A stretch of DNA of 64,000 nt from Ignavibacteria bacterium (GTDB lineage: Bacteria > Bacteroidota > Ignavibacteria > Ignavibacteriales > SURF-24). The stretch covers positions 372,001 to 436,000 of the forward strand of contig JAAXKQ010000002.1 of assembly GCA_025612245.1 (NCBI GenBank). Reading direction: 5' to 3'. The translations under genes were made by a program, and so were the position numbers. The notes under the pieces are model-generated. The model was not told the origin of the DNA, ran no database searches, and saw only the letters and a list, made by a program, of their open reading frames with translations. Of this stretch, positions 7,354 through 16,133 are shown piece after piece; within the stretch, counting starts at the first letter, position 1, and each line of letters opens with the position of its first letter.

Positions 7354-8232
7354 ATGAGAGATATATCTGCAGAGCGCCCCTCGTGGAAGGAACTCCTGCG
7401 CAAGGAAAAAATACTCGTTTTGCCGGCGGCACACGACGCGCTGACCGCCAGGCTAATTGAGCGCGCGGGTTTCAGGGCATACCAGATCGGCGGCTTTGCG
7501 CTCGTTGGCTCAATGCATGCTGCACCGGACGTGGATCTGGAACACTTCGGAGAAAAAAGCGAAGCTGCCCGGAATATCATTCATTCGTCAAAACTCCCTG
7601 CTCTTGTTGACTGCGACGATGGGTACGGGGACGTAAAAAATGTTAACCGTGTGATACGAAGCTACGAGCTGATGGGAGCAGCTGCCGTATTTATTGAGGA
7701 CCAGAAAGCACCCAAGCGCTGCGGGCATATGGCTAAAAAAGAGGTAATACCGGTAGAAGATATGGAAAAGAAGATCTGTTCAGCAGTAGACGCAAGGAGA
7801 AGCCTCGACTTTTTTATTCTGGCCAGAACAGATGCCATTGAGCCAAACGGCCTGAAGGACGCCTTAAAAAGAGGGGAGCGCTACCTGAAGGCCGGTGCCG
7901 ACGGGTTATACTTTGACGGAGTTGAAAGCAAAAGGGAACTAAAAAAGATCGGCAGCGCTTTTGAAGGCGTCCCTCTTGCCACAAGCGTGCTTGAAAGGGG
8001 TGGCAAGACTCCGGTACTAAGCCCTGAGGAATTCCGTGAGCTGAATTTTTCCATGGTGCTTTATCCAACGACAATTCTTTTCAGGATTACGCGGCAGGTT
8101 GAGCGGGCTCTTGAGGACCTGAAGGCAGGGCGAATGATGCCCGTAGATGAATCCGTTGATATGAATGAGTTTGAGGATATAGTGGACCTCCGGTACTGGG
8201 CGGAACTGGAGGACCGGTATTACACCCGGTAA
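7354..8232 (+). CDS. Isocitrate lyase / PEP-mutase superfamily lyase
   Basis: A 292-residue TIM-barrel enzyme. The N-terminus (LVLPAAHDALTARLIERAGF), the metal-binding acidic motifs DCDDGYGD (87-94) and IEDQ (114-117), and the active-site loop KRCGH (121-125) are all present. A Cys in that loop marks the C-C lyase branch (2-methylisocitrate or dimethylmalate lyase-like) rather than the phosphoenolpyruvate mutase branch. It probably cleaves or decarboxylates a 2-hydroxy or 2-oxo diacid; the exact substrate cannot be read. AAGGAGAGAG lies upstream of the ATG. It ends the operon begun at 5681, 42 nt after gnd. Carboxyvinyl-carboxyphosphonate phosphorylmutase is a common but less likely label. 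Confidence 0.82.
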   Translation: MRDISAERPSWKELLRKEKILVLPAAHDALTARLIERAGFRAYQIGGFALVGSMHAAPDVDLEHFGEKSEAARNIIHSSKLPALVDCDDGYGDVKNVNRVIRSYELMGAAAVFIEDQKAPKRCGHMAKKEVIPVEDMEKKICSAVDARRSLDFFILARTDAIEPNGLKDALKRGERYLKAGADGLYFDGVESKRELKKIGSAFEGVPLATSVLERGGKTPVLSPEEFRELNFSMVLYPTTILFRITRQVERALEDLKAGRMMPVDESVDMNEFEDIVDLRYWAELEDRYYTR

Positions 8233-8391
8233 ATTCTGAGGCTGAAAATTCAAGTGCCCTTCAAGCTCCGGAAAAGCATGGGGGCGGGATGCCACTTCTC
8301 TGCCCGGAACTTATGTTGCGTAAAAGCCCGATTCTTGCTTTTCATTCTTGCTAAACCTATATTGCCCTGTAATAAAACGGGGGGGCTCTTC

Positions 8392-9213
8392 ATGAAGAAA
8401 AAGTATCTTATCATTCCGGCTTTATTTCTCTCATTCTGTTTTCTTGCATTTATGGCGGCTGACCACTCAATTGAAACAATACTACAGAAACTTCAGATGA
8501 CTTCTGAAGATGCAAAAGAGTACGCATGGAGTGACTGCTCGGGCTGCTATTTCAGTTATCCTATGCCGGGTGATCTGAAAGATACCCCTTTGGACGAGCG
8601 TCCTGCAATTGTTAAAGCCGTAGGTGAATTTGTAAAGCTTTACTCAAAGTCGGACGACTTTAGAAATCGTTACCTGGAACATCGTGAAAGCAGTAAACCT
8701 TCCCCTCCGCAGCCTCCTGAATCAATGGAAGAGACGAGGAGAAGGCAGAAAGCAGAGATGGAAAAAAGCATTCGCGACATGGAAAAAGCAAAAGCCGACA
8801 TACCGGCTTCGCAGAAAGCTGACTATGAGAAAATACTCCAGGCATTAAAGCAGCAAATGGCTGAGTTTGAAAAGCCCGGCAATGACGCCGGCAGTTCTGA
8901 AATGGGCCAGTACACACAGCAGGCCTATGAAGCTGAAATGCAGGAGTACAAAGATAAACTTCAGGAATGGGAGAAAGAATACCCCAGGGAGCCCGGCATG
9001 ATGATAAGAAGGTGGCTGGAAGAGTTCCTGAGGGTTTCGGCAGACGTGGATTTTGGGGCCGAATTAAATACTGATGAATCAGGGAAGAAGAAATTTGTAA
9101 AGTCTGAATATGAGAGAAAGCCCGAGCTATGGAAACTCTGTTTCAGGGCAGGCAGGCAGACCACTGAAGCCGGGCGAGAATTTGCAGAGGAATGGCTCAG
9201 GGAATTAAAATAA
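8392..9213 (+). CDS. Secreted coiled-coil protein of unknown function
   Basis: A 273-residue protein starting at the ATG at 8392, which has a run of seven G about 6 nt upstream. The frame is open upstream to 8254, but those codons are not typical. Residues 1-22 form a classic signal peptide (KKKYLIIPALFLSFCFLAFMAA). A Cys-Ser-Gly-Cys pair near residue 46 could form a disulfide. Residues ~100-205 are charged, rich in Glu, Lys, Gln and Met, and likely to form a coiled coil. A more globular C-terminus follows with Trp, Arg and Glu. No enzyme motif is visible. It stands 160 nt after the preceding operon and ends at a strong hairpin shared with the converging slipin gene. Confidence 0.75.
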   Translation: MKKKYLIIPALFLSFCFLAFMAADHSIETILQKLQMTSEDAKEYAWSDCSGCYFSYPMPGDLKDTPLDERPAIVKAVGEFVKLYSKSDDFRNRYLEHRESSKPSPPQPPESMEETRRRQKAEMEKSIRDMEKAKADIPASQKADYEKILQALKQQMAEFEKPGNDAGSSEMGQYTQQAYEAEMQEYKDKLQEWEKEYPREPGMMIRRWLEEFLRVSADVDFGAELNTDESGKKKFVKSEYERKPELWKLCFRAGRQTTEAGREFAEEWLRELK

Positions 9214-9228
9214 ATATTTCCTCCATAG

Positions 9229-9267
9229 GGGCGCACGGCGCCGTGCGCCCAGAGAACAATTATTTTT
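9229..9267. terminator. Hairpin between converging genes
   Basis: A perfect 22-bp palindrome spans 9229-9250, with the arms meeting at 9239/9240. On the plus strand a T-containing stretch (9260-9267) follows. It separates the plus-strand secreted protein from the minus-strand slipin gene and probably terminates both. Confidence 0.6.
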
Positions 9268-10044
9268 CTAGATGACTTCATGTTCGTGCTTTGTGTGGTT
9301 GTGAAGAAACGGGGTCAGGAGGTCTATGGGGACGGGGAATATTGTTGTCGAATTCTTTTCAGTTGCTATTTCCGTTAAGGTCTGAAGAAATCTCAATTGT
9401 ACTGCCACGGGGTTATTGGCAATTACGGTTGCTGCTTCATAAAGCTTCTGGCTTGCCTGGTACTCCCCGTCGGCGTGAATAACCTTAGCCCTTCTTTCGC
9501 GCTCAGCCTCGGCCTGCTTTGCCATTGCACGCTTCATCTCTATAGGCAGGTCGACGTGTTTTACCTCAACGTTCGAGACTTTAATTCCCCATGGAGCTGC
9601 CTGTGCGTCAATTACCTTTTGCAACTCAGCATTGATCTTTTCTCTTTCAGCCAAGAGCTCGTCTAAAAGCGACTGTCCAAGGATGCACCTTAAGGTGGTC
9701 TGTGAAAGCTGCGAAGTTGCCTGGTAAAAGTTCTCAACTTCAACAATTGCTTTTTCGGGATGAAAGACGCGGAAATACACAACTGCGTTTACTTTCAGTG
9801 AAACGTTGTCCTTTGTAATTATGTCCTGCTCAGGTACGTCAAAGACTACCGTTCTCAGGCTTACCCTTACCATCCGGTCCACAATGGGAATCAGAAGCAC
9901 GAGTCCCGGTCCCTTGTTTCCGATCAGTCGCCCGAGGCGGAATACCACTGCGCGCTCGTATTCGCGCAGAATTCTGATGGCACTGAAAAGAATAATGAGT
10001 GCAAAGAAAACCAGTACCGTCAGTAATGCCGATGCGGTTTCCAT
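9268..10044 (-). CDS. SPFH/Band 7 protein (slipin, stomatin-like)
   Basis: A 258-residue membrane protein. One N-terminal membrane helix (residues 6-26) is followed by the SPFH domain ([20 protein letters not shown], then [18 protein letters not shown]) and a charged helix ([17 protein letters not shown]) that typically builds ring-shaped oligomers. The C-terminus is His-rich ([12 protein letters not shown]), which is less usual. Slipins pair with NfeD-type membrane proteases in bacteria and archaea. Here the nfeD gene is directly upstream on the same strand, 38 nt away, so they are probably co-transcribed and work together in membrane quality control or microdomain organisation. The start is supported by GGAGG four nt before the ATG. 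Confidence 0.9.
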   Translation of the reverse strand: METASALLTVLVFFALIILFSAIRILREYERAVVFRLGRLIGNKGPGLVLLIPIVDRMVRVSLRTVVFDVPEQDIITKDNVSLKVNAVVYFRVFHPEKAIVEVENFYQATSQLSQTTLRCILGQSLLDELLAEREKINAELQKVIDAQAAPWGIKVSNVEVKHVDLPIEMKRAMAKQAEAERERRAKVIHADGEYQASQKLYEAATVIANNPVAVQLRFLQTLTEIATEKNSTTIFPVPIDLLTPFLHNHTKHEHEVI

Positions 10045-10082
10045 ATTTCCTCCAATTGTTGTTAATACTTATGCTTGAAAAT

Positions 10083-11366
10083 TTATATGCCGTGATCCTC
10101 TTTTCTTACTTTCAGATTCATGCCATCTACATTTTCTACAATGACCCTTTCGCCTTTGTTTATTCCGCCTTCCAGGCTCTCGGCCGACCAGATCTCACCG
10201 TGGACGTGTATCTGCCCTATGGGTGATAAGTTAGAAATTGCCACTCCGGCTTCCCCTATTATACCCTGCACACCCGTTGAGGTCTTAAGCTTCTGTGCCC
10301 TTATTCCCATACCGATAACAAAGAGGAAGAAAATGACAGTCATAAGAACGATTGCAATTACAATTTCTTTTGAAAGCATCAGAACCTCCAGAAAAGAGCT
10401 CGTCTGAAAGAGCATCATGGAGCCGAGGAAAAGTGAAATTGCTCCCCCGATGGCCAGAAGCCCGTGGCTTACGATCTTAATTTCAAGAATGAATAAAATG
10501 ACTGAAAGAATAATTAAGCCCATGCCGGCGTAGTTAATTGGAAGCGTGTGCATGGCGTAGAAGGCAAGTATAAGACTGATAGCCCCGGCTACGCCAGGGA
10601 AAATGGAGCCCGGATTATAAAGTTCAAACATAATTCCATACATGCCCAGAATAAGCAGTATATAGGCGATGTTGGGGTCGCTTAGGACTTTAAGCATCTT
10701 CTGCTGGAAAGTCATTTCAACCTCAACAAGTTTAAGGTTGCCGGTCTTAAGTATCTTTTCGCCAATTGAGGTCCGGACTTTCATTCCGTTAACCTTTTCA
10801 AGCAGGTCCCTCACATTCTTTGCTATAAGGTCTATTACTTTTGTTTTCAGGGCTTCGGTTTCAGTAATAGAAAGGCTTTTGCGCACGGCGTCTTCGGCCC
10901 ACTGAATGTTCCTGTTTCGTTTTTCGCTGATTGTTCTTATGAATGCCGCGGCATCATTGGTGGCTTTTGTGAGCATAACGGAATCTGCCTGTCCCTGGAG
11001 TGTTACGGGATGTGCAGCCCCGATGTTTGTGCCGGGAGTCATGGCGGCAATGTGGGCCGAGAGCGTTATGAAAACTCCTGCCGAAGCCGCCTGTGCTCCT
11101 TCAGGAGTTACATATATGATTACGGGAACAGGGGAGCGGAGGATTTCCGAGACCATGTCGCGCGTGGAAGAAAGGAGCCCTCCTGGAGTATTAAGCCTTA
11201 CTATGAGGCATTCGGCGCCGTTTTCGGAAGCTTTCGAAATTCCAAGCGCAAGATAATCTTCAGCTACCTGAGTTATGGCTCCGTCAATCGAGATAATATA
11301 TGCCTTTCCCGGCTGGGCACATAATGAGGCAGAAAAAAGCGCTAATATGAAAACTAATACTTTCAT
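10083..11366 (-). CDS. NfeD-family membrane serine protease (ClpP class)
   Basis: A 427-residue long-form NfeD. A signal peptide (1-17) precedes a ClpP-like protease domain (~20-210). The Ser nucleophile is Ser-95 in AASAGVF and the Lys of the dyad is probably Lys-134, by analogy with the Ser/Lys pair of the archaeal 1510-N proteases. Four to five membrane helices (~235-350) follow, then a C-terminal OB-fold NfeD domain (~365-425). The archaeal homologue cleaves the C-terminal hydrophobic segment of its slipin partner; the same relation is likely with the slipin encoded just downstream, though not shown here. The dyad appears intact, so the enzyme is probably active. Confidence 0.9.
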   Translation of the reverse strand: MKVLVFILALFSASLCAQPGKAYIISIDGAITQVAEDYLALGISKASENGAECLIVRLNTPGGLLSSTRDMVSEILRSPVPVIIYVTPEGAQAASAGVFITLSAHIAAMTPGTNIGAAHPVTLQGQADSVMLTKATNDAAAFIRTISEKRNRNIQWAEDAVRKSLSITETEALKTKVIDLIAKNVRDLLEKVNGMKVRTSIGEKILKTGNLKLVEVEMTFQQKMLKVLSDPNIAYILLILGMYGIMFELYNPGSIFPGVAGAISLILAFYAMHTLPINYAGMGLIILSVILFILEIKIVSHGLLAIGGAISLFLGSMMLFQTSSFLEVLMLSKEIVIAIVLMTVIFFLFVIGMGIRAQKLKTSTGVQGIIGEAGVAISNLSPIGQIHVHGEIWSAESLEGGINKGERVIVENVDGMNLKVRKEDHGI

Positions 11367-11479
11367 GGCTTAACCTGGTTTATAATTTTCTTCCAGAAGC
11401 CAGAATATTTCCCTCAAAAAAAATCGGGAAAAATGGAAAGCTTATCTACGGTAAAATTTTGTTCCTTTTAATTCCTTGT

Positions 11480-11953
11480 TCAGATTTTAATCTTTTTTGT
11501 GAAATCAAGCACAATGGGATTTACGATACGGTTAAACTCATCCATTGTAAGTTCAACCGCGTCTGTATGGCTGCCGGCGTTGAAGAAAATTTCCTTGTTA
11601 TCCAGGAGGCATTTTGCCATGTAAACATCCACGTCGTAGAGTTTTCCCAAAGGTGGCATGGCTCCCGCCTCACAGTCGGGAAATTTGTTCCTGAATTCAG
11701 CTTCAGTACAGAGCCTTACTTCACCGGCATCAAGTATGCTTTTCAGCAATTCAAAGTCAATTTTCTGTGAAGCCGGAAGCACTGCCATAGCCAGCTGTCC
11801 GTCAATTTTAACCATGACGGTCTTGGCAAATTCCTTCCCCTTAATATGAATTGAGGCCGCGGTTTCCTGAGCAGTAAAAGCGAGCGGGTGAGTAATATTT
11901 TTGTAGCGGCTTGCGGTCCTGTCCAAATAATCCTTTACTTTGCTGGTAACCAT
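11480..11953 (-). CDS. YbaK/ProX-like aminoacyl-tRNA deacylase domain protein
   Basis: A 157-residue free-standing editing domain of the YbaK / prolyl-tRNA synthetase insertion family, the usual length for such proteins. The conserved Lys-containing strand (GKEFAKTVMVKIDG), the small motif near MAVLPASQKIDF, and AGAMPPLGKLYDVDVYMAKC are visible. Family members hydrolyse mischarged tRNA (for example Cys-tRNAPro or Ala-tRNAPro). The family has several specificities, and I cannot tell which this is. AGAGG lies 5 nt before the ATG. It is monocistronic by position: 113 nt separate it from nfeD downstream and 271 nt from the gene upstream, with no clear structure in either gap. Confidence 0.85.
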   Translation of the reverse strand: MVTSKVKDYLDRTASRYKNITHPLAFTAQETAASIHIKGKEFAKTVMVKIDGQLAMAVLPASQKIDFELLKSILDAGEVRLCTEAEFRNKFPDCEAGAMPPLGKLYDVDVYMAKCLLDNKEIFFNAGSHTDAVELTMDEFNRIVNPIVLDFTKKIKI

Positions 11954-12224
11954 ATATACCTCTTATGTTTGATTGTGTTATAATCAGCATATTGAAGAGC
12001 AGCATTTTCCCAGGAAGCAGTACATTGCGGCTTTCTTCCCTGAGGGGCGGGATGAATTAAGTAAAAGTTCAAAATCCCATTCCTCCAGTTCTAAATCAGT
12101 TTAATAAAAAGCCCTGACTAGCGCAATACAGAATCCCTCTTTTTTGCAAAATAGTCAAGTCATTTTGCTGAGGGTATTAATCCGCACAAATGCTAGAAGC
12201 CTGGATCTTCTGTTTTTTGTAGTT

Positions 12225-13355
12225 TCATGTTATAAGGCGTTCCCTAAAGCCATAGTGTACGTTCCGTTTTTCAAGGTACTGGAGGATTTTCGTATATATT
12301 CTTTCCTCCTTACCGAGCGCCTCAGGAGGTATTATTCCCATTGCCGTAATTTCACCCTGCAGAATGAGTTCTGCTGCAGCCGTGCACGTATATCCCGTAG
12401 CGCGTGCCATAGAGGAAGTTTTTTCATCAGGATCGCCTTCATCCAAAAGCAAAGCCGTGATCTCTCTTTGTCCTTCCGTAGAAGTTGCAGAGATAATGAT
12501 ATTCATTACCGTAAATGCTTTTTCACCGGGTTCCTCTTTCCAGAGCGGGAAGAGGAGCTTTGAGGTAAGGTCTATGGGTCTTAGCTTGTGGCTTCCCAGG
12601 TCGACAAAATTCCGGCTGAAAAATCCGGTGTCCTTAAGAGCCTTAATTACTTCAAGATGTCCCGGGTACCTGAGGGTTTTCTCCTCCATGTTGGGGACGT
12701 CCATGGTTCTTATGAGTGTACGAAGTCCGTCGGTAAGAAAGGCTTCAAGTGTGCCTATGCCTTTGATGTCAACATATTCAGGTTCTGAAAGAGCTTCCTT
12801 AACTACCACTTTGCCGCCTTGGACAACTTTTGCCGGGCGTGTATATTCCTCCAGGACGTCGGATGGGGAAAAAGGGGCCTTATACTGAAAAGGAAGAGTT
12901 CTCTCTTTAGGCAGGCCTCCGACCAGGCATTTATAGCTTTCCACCCTGTACTTCGAGGCATAGTGCCCTAGTATTACATTCCCCATTCCGGGAGCCACGC
13001 CGCAGTCGATTACGGCCGTCAGGTTATTGTCCTTTGCCAGGGAGTCCAGGAGAAACGGGTCCTCGCTGAAAAAAGAGATGTCGACAGTATTTTTGCCCTC
13101 CGAGATAACCGTCTTAAGCGTGTCGAAGCCCATGAAGCCCGGTACGGCGCATATAACCAGGTCGGCTGTCCGTATATTTTTTCTCAGTTCTTCGGCATCC
13201 CTTAAGTCCGTGGCTATGGTCTGTATTCCATAGTACTGCAGCGGCAGAAGGTTTTCCTCGAGGAGGTCAATTGAGGTCACTTTATATTTCTTAGCCAGGT
13301 CCCTTGCAATTACGCTTCCTATCATACCCGATCCGAGCACAGTAACGTTTTTCAT
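12225..13355 (-). CDS. Saccharopine-dehydrogenase-family oxidoreductase
   Basis: A 376-residue protein with an N-terminal Rossmann fold (GSGMIG at 8-13, then a strand ending in Asp, SIDL) and the saccharopine dehydrogenase catalytic/C-terminal domain (DCGVAPGMGNVI, then GTLEAFLTDGLRTL). The closest described relatives by layout are L-lysine 6-dehydrogenase and saccharopine reductase-like enzymes, which act on amino groups using NAD(P). No lysine-pathway neighbours are present, so the substrate stays open. It is divergent from the type II thioesterase gene, with a 279-bp AT-rich spacer that should hold both promoters. Confidence 0.82.
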   Translation of the reverse strand: MKNVTVLGSGMIGSVIARDLAKKYKVTSIDLLEENLLPLQYYGIQTIATDLRDAEELRKNIRTADLVICAVPGFMGFDTLKTVISEGKNTVDISFFSEDPFLLDSLAKDNNLTAVIDCGVAPGMGNVILGHYASKYRVESYKCLVGGLPKERTLPFQYKAPFSPSDVLEEYTRPAKVVQGGKVVVKEALSEPEYVDIKGIGTLEAFLTDGLRTLIRTMDVPNMEEKTLRYPGHLEVIKALKDTGFFSRNFVDLGSHKLRPIDLTSKLLFPLWKEEPGEKAFTVMNIIISATSTEGQREITALLLDEGDPDEKTSSMARATGYTCTAAAELILQGEITAMGIIPPEALGKEERIYTKILQYLEKRNVHYGFRERLIT

Positions 13356-13634
13356 TTTTGGCCTTCCCCCGGTTGAATTTATTTATTATTAGGATATATT
13401 ATTATAAACGGGGCAAAATGATTCCATTCACTTATACCGCAGGCTTTGTTTAAGGAACCGTTTACTGATTTATCTGACCGCCGGTTCATAATAATTTTTT
13501 AAAAAGCGAAAATTGTTTTTTTATACGGTAACATTCTTCACTGTTTCCATGAGGTTCAAAAGAGCGAAGCATTATAGTTATTATAAAAGATTTCCGTAAA
13601 GCTCCAATAGCGAAAAAAATAAAGGAGGGGGAAC

Positions 13635-14378
13635 ATGTATTTTAACGGAAAGGCCTGGCCGGAAAGAAGGCTAATCTGTTTCCCTTATGCCGGAGGAAGT
13701 TCGCACATCTTCAGGAGGTGGCATGAAACCCTCAGGCCGCAGGTTGAGGTCGTAGCAGTTGAACTTCCGGGCAGGGGAAGGCGCTATACGGAAAGGCTAA
13801 TTCACAGTTTGCCGGAGCTGTTAAAAGACCTGATGAATTCAATTCTGCCGTATCTGGATAAGCCTTATTGTTTTTTTGGCCACAGCATGGGAGCCCTTAT
13901 TGCCTTTGAAATGACGATGGCTTTGAGGAAAAGTTATCTGCCCGAGCCCGAGCACATTTTTGCTTCGGCGCATCCGGCTCCTTGTGTGGGAAAAAGAGGG
14001 CCATTTATGCATAAGCTGGCTGAGAATGAATTTATAGGAAAGCTGAAAAGCATGAACGGTATGCCCGATGAGGTAATAAATAACCGGGACCTCATGGAAC
14101 TCATGATGCCTATACTGAGGGCCGACTTTTCAGTCTGTGAGACATATTCATATAGACCGGGGTTAAAGGCCGATTGCCCGATTACGGCCTTCGGGGGGCT
14201 TGCAGATGACGGCATAGCGCTGGAGGAGCTTGAAGCCTGGGCAGAAGTTACAAACTCATCATTTGAGCTTAATCTTCTGCCCGGCGATCATTTTTACATT
14301 ACCAAATCCGAAGAGATGCTCTTAAAGATCCTCTCCGGAAAGCTGGCCCTGAGCAGGCAAAGCGTCGGGCCGTTTTAG
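13635..14378 (+). CDS. Type II thioesterase (alpha/beta hydrolase)
   Basis: A 247-residue enzyme with the standard type II thioesterase layout: FPYAGGSSHIFRRW (16-29), VELPGRGRR (42-50), the nucleophile elbow GHSMG with Ser-84, an acidic residue near FGGLADD (Asp-191/192) and the catalytic His-219 in GDHFY. These enzymes hydrolyse wrongly primed acyl or amino-acyl groups from carrier proteins of non-ribosomal peptide and polyketide synthases. No such synthase, phosphopantetheinyl transferase or carrier protein is in the window, so it is an orphan here. AGGAGGGGG precedes the ATG. Its stop lies only 3 nt from the 3' end of the converging RNA-helicase gene, so the transcripts must overlap. Confidence 0.88.
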   Translation: MYFNGKAWPERRLICFPYAGGSSHIFRRWHETLRPQVEVVAVELPGRGRRYTERLIHSLPELLKDLMNSILPYLDKPYCFFGHSMGALIAFEMTMALRKSYLPEPEHIFASAHPAPCVGKRGPFMHKLAENEFIGKLKSMNGMPDEVINNRDLMELMMPILRADFSVCETYSYRPGLKADCPITAFGGLADDGIALEELEAWAEVTNSSFELNLLPGDHFYITKSEEMLLKILSGKLALSRQSVGPF

Positions 14379-14381
14379 TTT

Positions 14382-16133
14382 TTAGAGCCTGTCTTTGGCC
14401 ACTTCGATACTGAGCCTTTTGCCGCGTATCTGGTTGTCCTGCATGACTTCCATTATCTCGTCTACGTACTTTTCAGGGACGTTGACGAAAGAGAATTTGT
14501 CGAACATGTCTATCTCTCCGATAATTTTCCCGGGCAGTCCTGTTTCGCCGGCAATTGCGCCTACGATGTCGCCCGGCTGAACCTTATCTTTCTTTCCAAC
14601 ATTAAGGAAGAGTCTGGCTACGGGGCCGTTTATTTTTCCCAGGTTTCCGCCTTTGCTCTTTTCACGCCTTGGGCTTTCATCCCAGAACTCGTCGAGCTTG
14701 CGGTTTTCTTTTTTGCGTCCGTCTTTTTTCTTTTTGTCTTCTTTGCGCCCTTCTTTTCTGCGGCCTTCCCTTGATCTGCCTTCACGCGGAGCTTCATCGC
14801 GTGAGAAAGATTCCCTTTCCTCGGGCACGAAATCCTGGGTTTCCAATTCGCTCTGGAAGCTCATTTTCATCATTGCAGACGCAATGTCCAGTGAGCTGGT
14901 TTCTTCGTCTATGAGCTTTTCAACAAACCGGGTGTATTTCTTCAGTCCGCCTTTTTTAATTGTTTCCCTGATGGCATCGAGGAATATGCCTGCCTTGACT
15001 TCCCTGACGTCATCGAATGTCGGAACATCCATGAGCTTCATTTTGGTCTTTGTATATTTCTGTATATCCTTCAGGCGGTAGAGGTCCCTGCCTGTTACAA
15101 AGGTAAAAGCCCTGCCCGACTTACCGGCTCTTCCCGTTCTGCCGATTCTGTGGACGTAGTACTCTTCGTCCTGTGGCATGTCGTAGTTAAAGACCGCTTC
15201 CACGTTTTCAACGTCCAGGCCGCGTGCTGCAACGTCGGTAGCAACAAGAATTTCAATTATTCCTTTTCTGAATTTAGACATTACTTTTTCGCGTGTAGCC
15301 TGTTTCATATCGCCGTGGAGGGCATCGGCCGCGTAGCCGCGGGCCTGCAGGTGGTCTGTGAGTTCGTCGACGCCTCTTTTTGTGTTACAGAAAACGAGTC
15401 CAAGTTTGATATTATAAAGGTCAACGGCGCGTGTCAGGGCTTCGAGCTTGTTTTTCTCGCGCACCTCGAAGTAGATCTGCTCAATGCCGGGGACTGTAAG
15501 GACCTCATGAACGACCTTAATGTTAACGGGGTCTTTCTGGTATCTTTTGGCCAGATCCTTTATGGGTTTGGGCATTGTAGCCGAGACCATGACGGTCTGT
15601 CTTTCGGTCGGGACATGTTTAAGAATGAGTTCAATGTCGTCACGGAAGCCCATATCCAGCATTTCATCGGCCTCATCAAGCACGACCATTTTAACGTTGT
15701 CGAATCTGATTGAGCCGCGCTCCATATGGTCCATGACCCTGCCCGGTGTTCCGATTACGATGTGTACGCCTCTGGAAAGGGCGTTAAGCTGTCTTTCAAT
15801 TGACTGTCCCCCATAGACCGGAAGGAAAGAGAATCCCTTTTTATATTTTGCAATTTTGCTTATTTCTTCAGAGACCTGCAGGGCGAGTTCCCTGGTAGGG
15901 CAGAGAATGAGGGCCTGGATATTTTTGTTGTGAATATCCAGCATCTCGAGTGCGGGAATTCCGAAGGCGGCAGTTTTTCCCGTGCCTGTCTGTGCCTGGC
16001 CGATTATGTCGTGCCCCTCAAGAAGTGCAGGAATGGCTTCTGACTGGATTGGTGTGGCTTCTTCGTAGCCAAGATCTGCAATTGCCTTTTGAATTTCCTT
16101 AGATAAGTTTAGTTCTTCAAACCTTTTGTTCAT
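14382..16133 (-). CDS. deaD: DEAD-box ATP-dependent RNA helicase (DeaD/CsdA type)
   Basis: A 583-residue cytoplasmic helicase. In order: Q motif near 28-30, motif I AQTGTGKT (47-54), PTRELA (79-84), TPGR, motif II DEAD (153-156), SAT (184-186), ATDVAARGLD (298-307) and HRIGRTGR (328-335). A highly basic Arg/Lys/Glu linker (~445-490) leads to a C-terminal DbpA-type RNA-binding domain (~505-580). This architecture is typical of CsdA/DeaD proteins that unwind structured RNA in ribosome assembly and cold adaptation. The upstream region is long and holds a strong hairpin at 16194-16216, so expression may be controlled through a structured 5' leader. AAGGGA precedes the ATG. Confidence 0.92.
   Translation of the reverse strand: MNKRFEELNLSKEIQKAIADLGYEEATPIQSEAIPALLEGHDIIGQAQTGTGKTAAFGIPALEMLDIHNKNIQALILCPTRELALQVSEEISKIAKYKKGFSFLPVYGGQSIERQLNALSRGVHIVIGTPGRVMDHMERGSIRFDNVKMVVLDEADEMLDMGFRDDIELILKHVPTERQTVMVSATMPKPIKDLAKRYQKDPVNIKVVHEVLTVPGIEQIYFEVREKNKLEALTRAVDLYNIKLGLVFCNTKRGVDELTDHLQARGYAADALHGDMKQATREKVMSKFRKGIIEILVATDVAARGLDVENVEAVFNYDMPQDEEYYVHRIGRTGRAGKSGRAFTFVTGRDLYRLKDIQKYTKTKMKLMDVPTFDDVREVKAGIFLDAIRETIKKGGLKKYTRFVEKLIDEETSSLDIASAMMKMSFQSELETQDFVPEERESFSRDEAPREGRSREGRRKEGRKEDKKKKDGRKKENRKLDEFWDESPRREKSKGGNLGKINGPVARLFLNVGKKDKVQPGDIVGAIAGETGLPGKIIGEIDMFDKFSFVNVPEKYVDEIMEVMQDNQIRGKRLSIEVAKDRL

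Noticed and set aside
12050-12085. Stretch with GTTCAAAATCCC resembling a tRNA T-arm
   Set aside because: No matching acceptor stem, anticodon arm or D-arm could be found around it; not a tRNA.
15150-15713. 187-codon plus-strand frame antisense to the RNA helicase
   Set aside because: It covers the conserved helicase core in reverse; composition and lack of a start site point to a shadow.
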